From positions 124,001 to 188,000 of the forward strand of contig NZ_JAFFZM010000015.1 of NCBI RefSeq assembly GCF_017676345.1: a stretch of DNA of 64,000 bases, given 5' to 3'. Within the stretch, counting starts at the first letter, position 1. Every line of letters begins with the position of its first letter. The stretch comes from Streptomyces smyrnaeus. GTDB taxonomy: Bacteria; Actinomycetota; Actinomycetes; Streptomycetales; Streptomycetaceae. Below, in pieces: positions 1-6,361 of the stretch. The notes below the pieces were generated by a model. The model was given only the letters and a program-made list of their open reading frames with translations, was not told where the DNA came from and did no database searches. The position numbers were made by a program, and so were the translations under genes.

Positions 1-124
1 AGTCGGTGCCCACCCTCTCACCTCGGCTCTTACCGTCGATTTACCGGGGTCCGAGGCACGATGGACAGCACGATCCCCCGGTATGTCCGGGGATCCCCAT
101 TCGTATCCGAGGAAGGACAGCGCT

Positions 125-778
125 GTGCGCGTACTCGTCGTCGAGGACGAGCAACTGCTCGCCGATGCCGTGGCGACGGGCCTCCGCAGGGAGGCCATGG
201 CCGTCGATGTGGTCTACGACGGCGCGGCGGCGCAGGAGCGCATCGACATCAACGACTACGACGTCGTCGTGCTCGACCGCGACCTGCCGATCGTCCACGG
301 TGACGACGTCTGCCGCCGGATCGTCGAGCTCGGGCTGCCCACCCGGGTGCTGATGCTCACCGCCTCCGGGGACGTCAGCGACCGGGTGGAGGGCCTGGAG
401 CTGGGCGCCGACGACTACCTGCCCAAGCCCTTCGCCTTCTCGGAGCTGACGGCCCGGGTGCGCGCCCTGGGGCGGCGTACGACCACGGCCCTGCCGCCCG
501 TGCTGGAGCGGGCCGGAATCCGGCTGGACCCGGGCCGCCGCGAGGTCTTCCGGGACGGCCGGGAGATCCAGCTGGCCCCCAAGGAGTTCGCCGTGCTGGA
601 GGTGCTGATGCGCGGGGAGGGGACCGTGGTCTCCGCCGAGCAGCTGCTGGAGAAGGCGTGGGACGAGAACACCGACCCGTTCACCAACGTGGTGCGGGTG
701 ACGGTGATGACGCTGCGCCGCAAGCTCGGTGAGCCGCCGGTGATCGTGACCGTGCCCGGCGCGGGGTACCGGATCTGA
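125..778 (+). CDS. cutR: OmpR-family response regulator CutR
   Basis: Cytoplasmic DNA-binding response regulator, partner of the sensor kinase that starts 6 bases downstream. The receiver domain covers about residues 1-115: acidic pocket near E7-D8, phospho-acceptor D51 (VVVLDRDLP), T79 and K101 (LPKPF). A winged-helix output domain fills the C-terminal half and ends in PGAGYRI. I chose GTG at 125 because a GAGGAAGGA ribosome site lies 7 bases upstream and the receiver fold begins at once; an ATG at 83 would add 14 residues with no domain. The 217-residue length fits CutR. The pair followed by a DUF4193 gene is the order I recall for cutRS in S. coelicolor. From memory, CutRS affects antibiotic production and secretion stress. 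Confidence 0.88.
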   Translation: MRVLVVEDEQLLADAVATGLRREAMAVDVVYDGAAAQERIDINDYDVVVLDRDLPIVHGDDVCRRIVELGLPTRVLMLTASGDVSDRVEGLELGADDYLPKPFAFSELTARVRALGRRTTTALPPVLERAGIRLDPGRREVFRDGREIQLAPKEFAVLEVLMRGEGTVVSAEQLLEKAWDENTDPFTNVVRVTVMTLRRKLGEPPVIVTVPGAGYRI

Positions 779-783
779 CGCCG

Positions 784-2073
784 ATGGCCTCCTCCACCTC
801 CCCCACCGGGGCCGGCCCCGGCGCGAACGGCGCCGGCGACGGCGCGCGCGACGGTCACGTGCCCCCCAAACCGAGCTGGGACCCCCGCGAGACGCCCCGC
901 TCCTCACCCTGGCTGCGGCCCACCATCCGGATAAGGCTCACGCTGCTGTACGGCGGCATGTTCCTGATCGCGGGCATGCTGCTGCTGACGATCATCTACC
1001 TGCTGGCGGCACAGGCGTTGGACGACGCCAGCCAGCTGCCGTTCCGCATCCTCAACGGCAACGCCCAGCCCACCTCGGACCGCTGCCCCGGGCTGACCGG
1101 GACGCTGCCCAGCGATGTGTTCATGCAGCGCCTGTCGGCCTGTGCGGAGGCGCAGCGCAGGATGGCGCTGGACGGGCTGCTGCGCCGCTCGCTGCTGGCG
1201 CTGCTGGGACTGGCGGTGGCGGCGTTCGCCTTCGGTTATGTGATGGCGGGCCGGGTGCTCTCGCCGCTCGGTCGCATCACCCGCACGGCGCGCCAGGTGG
1301 CCGGTTCGGATCTGCACAAGCGGATCGAGCTGGAGGGCCCGGACGACGAGCTCAAGGAGCTGTCGGACACCTTCGACGACATGCTGGACCGCCTGGAGCG
1401 CGCCTTCACCGCACAGCAGCGGTTCGTGGGCAACGCCTCGCACGAGCTGCGCACCCCGCTGGCGATCAACCGCACGCTGCTGGAGGTGCAGCTGGCCGAT
1501 CCGGACGCGTCGCCCGAGCTGCAGCAGCTGGCCAAGACGCTGCTGGCCACCAATGAGCGCAGCGAGCAGCTGGTGGAGGGTCTGCTGCTGCTGGCGCGGA
1601 GCGAGAACGAGCTGGTGGACCGCAAACCCGTGGACCTGGCGGAGGTGGCCTCGCAGGCCGTCGAGCAGGCGCGCGGCGAGGCCGACAACAAGGGTGTCGC
1701 GTTGCGAGGAGTACGTCAGCCCACATATGTGCAGGGCAATGGGGTACTCCTGGAGCGCGTCGCCCTGAATCTGGTGCAGAATGCCGTGCGCTACAACGTG
1801 CGTGAGGGCGGATGGGTCTCGGTGAGTACCGAGGCGCAGCCAGGGCAGGCGGTGCTGGTCGTCGAGAACACCGGGCCCGTCGTACCGGCCTACGAGGTGG
1901 ACAACCTCTTCGAGCCGTTCCGGCGTCTTCGCACGGAGCGGACGGGCAGTGACAAGGGTGTCGGGCTCGGGTTGTCGATCGTGCGCTCGGTGGCGCGGGC
2001 GCACGGCGGTGCGGTCTCGGCCGTACCGCGCGAGGACGGCGGCCTGGTGATGCGGGTGACGCTGCCGCTGTGA
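784..2073 (+). CDS. cutS: Sensor histidine kinase CutS
   Basis: Membrane sensor kinase, likely phosphorylating CutR, encoded immediately downstream of it. A 45-residue disordered N-terminus precedes TM1 (about 50-78), a short extracytoplasmic loop (about 79-134), TM2 (about 135-156), a HAMP domain, the HisKA box with H220 (NASHELRTP) and a HATPase_c domain (NAVRYN, VGLGLSIV). The small external loop contains exactly two cysteines, C101 and C120. I recall conserved external cysteines being reported as important for CutS, which would fit sensing of extracytoplasmic thiol state, but that is memory and inference. ATG at 784 is the plausible start given tight coupling to cutR. Confidence 0.87.
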   Translation: MASSTSPTGAGPGANGAGDGARDGHVPPKPSWDPRETPRSSPWLRPTIRIRLTLLYGGMFLIAGMLLLTIIYLLAAQALDDASQLPFRILNGNAQPTSDRCPGLTGTLPSDVFMQRLSACAEAQRRMALDGLLRRSLLALLGLAVAAFAFGYVMAGRVLSPLGRITRTARQVAGSDLHKRIELEGPDDELKELSDTFDDMLDRLERAFTAQQRFVGNASHELRTPLAINRTLLEVQLADPDASPELQQLAKTLLATNERSEQLVEGLLLLARSENELVDRKPVDLAEVASQAVEQARGEADNKGVALRGVRQPTYVQGNGVLLERVALNLVQNAVRYNVREGGWVSVSTEAQPGQAVLVVENTGPVVPAYEVDNLFEPFRRLRTERTGSDKGVGLGLSIVRSVARAHGGAVSAVPREDGGLVMRVTLPL

Positions 2074-2553
2074 GAGAAGGCGGAAGTCGGGAGAGGCCGC
2101 GGAGGCCGGAGAGTTCCGCGGCAAGGGCGAGAGGCGTGGAGGTGACGAAAAGTGACTGGAAATAGCTCTACGTAACCGGAGCGCCGTTCGCTATATGCGG
2201 AATTTACGGCCTTCTCGCCGCTTACGACCGGGCTGTGATCGATCACACACGCGAATTCTCAGTTGGGCGCGCAGCGTGGTCGCCAGGCGGGAAGAAATCC
2301 CGGAAAATCCAGGTTTCCGCAGGTGGAGATCGTGGGCAGTACCCGGGATGGCGTGTGCGGAGCGCTACCGGGGACCGTTTATGGTCCTCCTCGACAACCG
2401 ACATGATCACCTCTTCAGGGGTGCCGTTGGGTGTCGATTGAGTAACAGACCTTGATGTGAGGCAAAATCTCCGCCTCGGGCCGGGCACAAGTCCGGCCTC
2501 TCACGCGTTACGTGCGCTGGAGACACCACAGACACCCAGAGGGGGAGAGCGAC
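2074..2553 (+). other. 480-bp non-coding region between cutS and the DUF4193 gene
   Basis: No convincing gene on either strand. The stretch is more A/T-rich than its surroundings (for example near 2165-2200 and 2440-2475), as expected of a regulatory region. It contains the 14-bp palindrome listed separately. The likely promoter of the DUF4193 gene lies in the last 120 bases, where TTGAGT (near 2438) and TTGATG (near 2452) are possible -35 elements, but I could not fix a matching -10. Confidence 0.5.
2234..2247. promoter_or_regulatory. Perfect 14-bp palindrome, candidate operator
   Basis: TGTGATC followed by its exact reverse complement GATCACA. It resembles a CRP-type site, but the spacer between TGTGA and TCACA is 4 bases rather than 6, so a GntR- or TetR-type protein is as likely. 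It lies about 300 bases upstream of the DUF4193 start. Confidence 0.45.
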
Positions 2554-2853
2554 ATGGCTACGGATTACGACACTCCACGCAAGACCGACGACGACGTCAA
2601 TGAAGACAGCATCGAGGAGCTGAAGGCCCGGCGGAACGACAAGTCCGCGTCCAATGTCGACGTGGACGAGTTCGAGCAGGCCGAAGGCCTCGAACTGCCC
2701 GGCGCCGACCTCTCCAACGAAGAGCTGTCCGTGCGGGTGCTGCCCCGCCAGGCGGACGAGTTCACCTGCATGAGCTGCTTCCTGGTGCACCACCGCTCGC
2801 AGCTCGCCGCGGAGAAGAACGGTCAGCCGATCTGCCGCGACTGCGCGGCCTGA
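2554..2853 (+). CDS. DUF4193 family protein
   Basis: A 99-residue acidic cytoplasmic protein of the actinobacterial DUF4193 family, whose function is unknown to me. The N-terminal half is highly charged and probably flexible (TDDDVNEDSIEELKARR). The C-terminal 30 residues carry two CxxC-type pairs (CMSC and CRDC), which suggests a small zinc ribbon. ATG at 2554 is supported by a GGGGGAG ribosome site at 2541-2547. The family is usually single-copy and conserved in actinobacteria, and its position downstream of cutRS is conserved as far as I recall. The long upstream region suggests its own promoter. Confidence 0.85.
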   Translation: MATDYDTPRKTDDDVNEDSIEELKARRNDKSASNVDVDEFEQAEGLELPGADLSNEELSVRVLPRQADEFTCMSCFLVHHRSQLAAEKNGQPICRDCAA

Positions 2854-2870
2854 GAGCGGACCGACTGCTC

Positions 2871-3680
2871 GTGGCGGTCGAAGGCGCACGTGACGACGAG
2901 CGGGGCCCTCATGACCGGTCGGCCTCGCTCGTGCCGTACGAGGGCGGCCTGGTGCCGCACGAAGGCGGCACAGCGCCGTCCACGCTGCCCGGGAGCGACC
3001 AGTACGGCTCCGGGAGCGACCGGCGCGGCAAGGGCGTGTGGCGCGCACGGGGGCGCCGCGCCCAGACCTTCCTGCGCACTGTCGCCGAGCGCATCATCGA
3101 GACCGCGCCGCGTGTGCCGGTGCGGGATCTGGAGACCCTTCGCACGCAGTTCCCAGGGCTGGGCACCGAGGAACTGGCGGACAAGCTGGTCGCCGGAGCC
3201 ACCAGAGGCTCCGCGACCGTGGGCGCCGGCGTCGGCGCCGCGGCCATGCTGCCGGTGCCGCCCGCCATGCCGGCCGAGTTGGCCGCCGAGATCGTCGGCG
3301 TCGCCGGCGTCGAGCTCAAGCTGATCGCCGAGCTGCACGAGGTCTACGGCCGCCGCGCGCCCGGCAACGCCCGCGAGCGGGCCACCGCCTATCTGGAGGC
3401 CTGGGCCTCCGAGCGGGGCATAGAGCTCACCCGGCCCGTCACCCTCAGCACGGCGATGGGCGGGGAGCTGCGCAACCGGCTCCGGCAGCAGATCATGAAG
3501 CGCACACTGCGCAATCTGCCGAACCTCACCCCGTTCCTGATCGGCGCCGCCGTCGGCGCCTTCGCCAACCACCGGGACACCGCGCGGCTCGCCGAGCGCG
3601 TCCGCGCCGACCTGCGCGGCACCGCCCAAGGACAGGACAAGGGGCGGCGCGGCAAGGGCCGGAACGGTCAGGCCGGCTAG
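2871..3680 (+). CDS. Conserved hypothetical protein
   Basis: A 269-residue protein whose first 55 residues are charged and low-complexity (VPYEGG, VPHEGG repeats). They are followed by a helical core containing a small-residue hydrophobic stretch (GAGVGAAAMLPVPPAMPAEL) and a second hydrophobic segment near residue 220 (LTPFLIGAAVGAFA). These could be membrane-associating helices. The tail is Lys/Arg/Gly-rich. I do not recognise a catalytic motif; a distant EcsC-like relation is possible but not supported by a clear motif. GTG at 2871 follows the DUF4193 stop by 17 bases, so co-transcription is likely. Its stop overlaps the end of the convergent DUF3093 gene by 4 bases. Confidence 0.7.
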   Translation: MAVEGARDDERGPHDRSASLVPYEGGLVPHEGGTAPSTLPGSDQYGSGSDRRGKGVWRARGRRAQTFLRTVAERIIETAPRVPVRDLETLRTQFPGLGTEELADKLVAGATRGSATVGAGVGAAAMLPVPPAMPAELAAEIVGVAGVELKLIAELHEVYGRRAPGNARERATAYLEAWASERGIELTRPVTLSTAMGGELRNRLRQQIMKRTLRNLPNLTPFLIGAAVGAFANHRDTARLAERVRADLRGTAQGQDKGRRGKGRNGQAG

Positions 3681-4144
3681 GACGGGGTCGACTCCCGGGC
3701 CGCGCGCAGCGCCGCCGCCAGCTGCTGAGGGTGCCGGGTGGAGACGTACACGTACGGCGTCGGATCCTCCGGGTCGGTGACCTCGACCCGCACCGCTGTC
3801 GGGATGTAGCCGCGCAGCACCATGTGCGCGCGGGTGTCCGCCTTGTACGTGCGCCAGGCGCGCGCCGCCTCGGCGTCGAGCGGCTCCGCCTCGCCCAGCG
3901 CCGTCACCGGGATCCGGGCGTCACCCGCCACCAGCGAACCGGCCACCACGCGTACCCGGACGCTGCCGTACGTGCTCACGCACACGGCCGCCACCGCCGC
4001 GCCGCCCACCAGACCGCACAGCAGCGGCAGCGGACCGAAGGGGAACAGCACCAGCGCGCAGGCCACCCCGATACCGGCGGCGATCAGCCACCAGGAGCGG
4101 GGAGCAGTCAGGCGTTCGTCGTAGGGCGGGACCGCGGGAACCAT
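3677..4144 (-). CDS. DUF3093 family membrane protein
   Basis: A 155-residue protein with two adjacent transmembrane helices near the N-terminus (about residues 16-55, WWLIAAGIGVACALVLF and the following segment). The rest is a soluble domain rich in beta structure, ending in YVYVSTRHPQQLAAAL. This arrangement and these sequences match the actinobacterial DUF3093 family, whose function is unknown. The start codon ATG at 4144 sits 57 bases from the divergent thioesterase start, so the two share a short promoter region. Its 3' end overlaps the convergent upstream gene by 4 bases. Confidence 0.8.
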   Translation of the reverse strand: MVPAVPPYDERLTAPRSWWLIAAGIGVACALVLFPFGPLPLLCGLVGGAAVAAVCVSTYGSVRVRVVAGSLVAGDARIPVTALGEAEPLDAEAARAWRTYKADTRAHMVLRGYIPTAVRVEVTDPEDPTPYVYVSTRHPQQLAAALRAARESTPS

Positions 4145-4201
4145 GTGTCCAGCTTGGCACGGCGTCCCCTCGCCCCTCGCACGACGGTAAGGTCTGCACC
4201 C

Positions 4202-4804
4202 GTGAGTGCAGCCAATCCCCCCGCGTCCCAGAAATCCCCGTTGGTGCCGCCGCCCGACGCCACCGATCCGGTACGCCATCCAGAGGCCCCCGCGCCCGGT
4301 GAGCCGCTCGGTGCCCACTACGACATGTGCTTCGGCTGCGGCGGGGGACAGCCGCACGGCCTGCACCTGGCGGCTCGGGCCGGGGAAGGCGTCAGCGTCA
4401 CCGCCGAGTTCACCGTGAGAACCGCCCATCAGGGCGCTCCCGGGCTCGCCCACGGCGGGGTGCTGACCAGCGCGCTCGACGAGACGCTGGGCTCGCTGAG
4501 CTGGCTGATGCATGTGATCGCGGTGACGGGACGGCTGGAGACCGACTTCCTGCAGCCCGTCCCCGTGGACACGCTGCTGCACCTGGAGGCCCGGGCCACC
4601 GCCGTGCACGGGCGCAAGATCTACGCCACCGCCACCGGCAGGATCGGCGGCCCGGACGGGCCGGTCGCCGTACGCGCCGACGCCGTTTTCATAGAGGTGA
4701 AGGTCGAGCACTTCATCGAGAACGGCCGCCAGGAGGAGATCCGGGCCGCCATGGACGATCCCGATCAGGTCAGGCGGGCACGTGCCTTCGAGGTGAACCC
4801 ATGA
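4202..4804 (+). CDS. PaaI-family hotdog thioesterase
   Basis: A 200-residue hotdog-fold protein of the PaaI/acyl-CoA thioesterase group, expected to hydrolyse an acyl-CoA; the substrate is unknown. After a proline-rich N-terminal 40 residues, the motif YDMCFGCG and then HGGVLTSALDE mark the hotdog helix with its usual His-Gly-Gly and catalytic acidic residue. DTLLHLEARA and KIYATATG form the later strands. GTG at 4202 is the only start close to the divergent DUF3093 promoter region. The gene ends in ATGA, where the dut start codon overlaps its stop, so the two are translationally coupled. Confidence 0.82.
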   Translation: MSAANPPASQKSPLVPPPDATDPVRHPEAPAPGEPLGAHYDMCFGCGGGQPHGLHLAARAGEGVSVTAEFTVRTAHQGAPGLAHGGVLTSALDETLGSLSWLMHVIAVTGRLETDFLQPVPVDTLLHLEARATAVHGRKIYATATGRIGGPDGPVAVRADAVFIEVKVEHFIENGRQEEIRAAMDDPDQVRRARAFEVNP

Positions 4805-5373
4805 GCGATCCCGTCGAGATCCTGCTGCGGCGCACGGACCCCGAGGTCCCGGTGCCCTCCTACCAGCACCCCGGTGACGCGGGCTGCGATCTGGTGACCA
4901 CCCGCAGCGCGGAACTGGCGCCGGGGGAGCGGGCCGTACTGCCGACCGGTATCTCCCTCGCCCTCCCGGACGGCTACGCCGCGTTCGTCCACCCGCGTTC
5001 AGGTCTCGCGGCCCGCTGCGGCGTCTCGCTGGTGAATGCGCCGGGAACGGTGGATGCCGGGTACCGTGGGGAGATCAAGGTGATCGTGGCCAATCTGGAT
5101 CCGCGCGAGGCTGTGCGGTTCGAGCGGTTCGACCGTATCGCCCAACTCGTCGTCCAGCAGGTGGAGAAGGTGCGTTTCCGCGAGGTTGAGGAGCTGCCCG
5201 GCTCGGCACGTGACACGGGCGGGTTCGGCTCCACGGGCGGCCACGCGGCAGGCCGCCCGGCCCGGCAGACGGCCTCTGCCGACGAGCCGGGCGTCACCGG
5301 GCAGACAGCCGCACAGCAGAAGGATTACGTTGCGGTCGGTGCCGATCGAGCTTCCGACCTGAGAGGACAGTGA
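4801..5373 (+). CDS. dut: Deoxyuridine 5'-triphosphate nucleotidohydrolase
   Basis: dUTPase, which converts dUTP to dUMP and pyrophosphate, keeping uracil out of DNA and feeding dTMP synthesis. Trimeric-type motifs appear in order: PGDAGCDL (motif 1), HPRSGLAA (motif 2), NAPGTVDAGYRGEIKV (motif 3 with the catalytic Asp and Tyr), RIAQLVV (motif 4) and GGFGSTGG (motif 5). The protein has 190 residues, about 40 more than the minimal enzyme, because a hydrophilic tail follows motif 5. I recall that Streptomyces dUTPases have such tails. The ATG overlaps the upstream stop (ATGA); the DUF3710 gene follows after 1 base. Confidence 0.93.
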   Translation: MSDPVEILLRRTDPEVPVPSYQHPGDAGCDLVTTRSAELAPGERAVLPTGISLALPDGYAAFVHPRSGLAARCGVSLVNAPGTVDAGYRGEIKVIVANLDPREAVRFERFDRIAQLVVQQVEKVRFREVEELPGSARDTGGFGSTGGHAAGRPARQTASADEPGVTGQTAAQQKDYVAVGADRASDLRGQ

Positions 5374-5374
5374 C

Positions 5375-6163
5375 GTGTTCGGACGTCGTCGCAAGAAGAG
5401 CGAAAAGCCTGAGGGCACCTCGGACGAGTTCGAGACGGAACAGGACGGCCAGGACGAGCCGCAGGACAGCGCGGAAACCGACGCGGCGGACAACGGCGAG
5501 ACCCGGATCAAGCTGCCCCCGGCGCCCCGTCCCGACGGCCCCTGGGACATCGAAGAGGTCACCGAACCCAGCTCCGGACGGGTCGACCTGGGCGGCCTCT
5601 TCATCCCCGGTGTCGAGGGCATGGAGCTGCGGGTCGAGGTCGCCGGTGACGCGATCGTCGCCGCGACCGTCGTACTGCAGGACAGCGCCATCCAGCTCCA
5701 GGCCTTCGCCGCACCCAAGCGCGAGGGCATCTGGGACGAGGTGCGCGAGGAGATCGCCTCCGGCATCACCCAGCAGGGCGGTGTCATCGACGAGGTGGAC
5801 GGTCCGCTGGGCTGGGAACTGCGGGCCCAGGTGCCGGTGCAGCTGCCCGACGGCACCGGTGGTGTGCAGGTCGTACGGTTCGTCGGTGTGGACGGCCCCC
5901 GATGGTTCCTGCGAGGCGTGATCTCGGGCCAGGGCGCGGTGCAGCCCCAGGCCGCCGGCGTGCTGGAGCAGATCTTCCGGGACACGGTCGTGGTGCGCGG
6001 CGACGGGCCGATGGCGCCGCGCGACCCCATCGTCCTCAAGCTGCCCGAGGACGCCCAGATGGTGCCGGACGGCGTGCAGCAGGAGACGGTCGAGGAGGGC
6101 TCCCGCTTCGCGGGCGGCCTCGACAAGCTGCAGCGCGGACCGGAGATCACCGAGGTGCGCTGA
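5375..6163 (+). CDS. DUF3710 family protein
   Basis: A 262-residue cytoplasmic protein of the actinobacterial DUF3710 family, function unknown. The first 45 residues are basic and then very acidic (FGRRRKKSEK, then runs of Glu, Asp and Gln), probably disordered. The conserved domain begins near GPWDIEEV and runs to the end, with the typical segments GGLFIPGVEGMELR and GVDGPRWFLRGVISG. The GTG start at 5375 is 1 base after the dut stop, so it belongs to the thioesterase-dut transcript. A strong hairpin 40 bases after its stop probably ends this transcript. Confidence 0.85.
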   Translation: MFGRRRKKSEKPEGTSDEFETEQDGQDEPQDSAETDAADNGETRIKLPPAPRPDGPWDIEEVTEPSSGRVDLGGLFIPGVEGMELRVEVAGDAIVAATVVLQDSAIQLQAFAAPKREGIWDEVREEIASGITQQGGVIDEVDGPLGWELRAQVPVQLPDGTGGVQVVRFVGVDGPRWFLRGVISGQGAVQPQAAGVLEQIFRDTVVVRGDGPMAPRDPIVLKLPEDAQMVPDGVQQETVEEGSRFAGGLDKLQRGPEITEVR

Positions 6164-6203
6164 CCGTCACCGGCAAGCGCCGCCCCTCGGCTGCAGACGC
6201 ACA

Positions 6204-6232
6204 CGGCCGGGCCCCCACCGGGGGCCCGGCCG
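6204..6232 (+). terminator. GC-rich stem-loop terminator after the dut operon
   Basis: Perfect 13-bp inverted repeat (5' arm CGGCCGGGCCCCC, loop ACC) about 40 bases after the DUF3710 stop. There is no T-run, which is usual for streptomycete terminators. It separates this operon from kdpD. Confidence 0.8.
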
Positions 6233-6361
6233 CCGTGCGTCACCTGCCGATCCGCTCGGTGGCGCCCTGACCGCGGGCAGTGCCGTGATCCATACGGAAC
6301 CCTGACGGCCGACCGGCCCGCTCACAGCCGGGTCCGCCCGGAGTGCGAGGACAATGGGGTC

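Noticed and set aside
1..124. A further gene at the left edge of the window
   Set aside because: No frame carries recognisable protein sequence before the CutR start; the short frames there are antisense or out-of-frame shadows.
2234..2247. Classic CRP site
   Set aside because: The spacing between TGTGA and TCACA is 4 bases, not 6.
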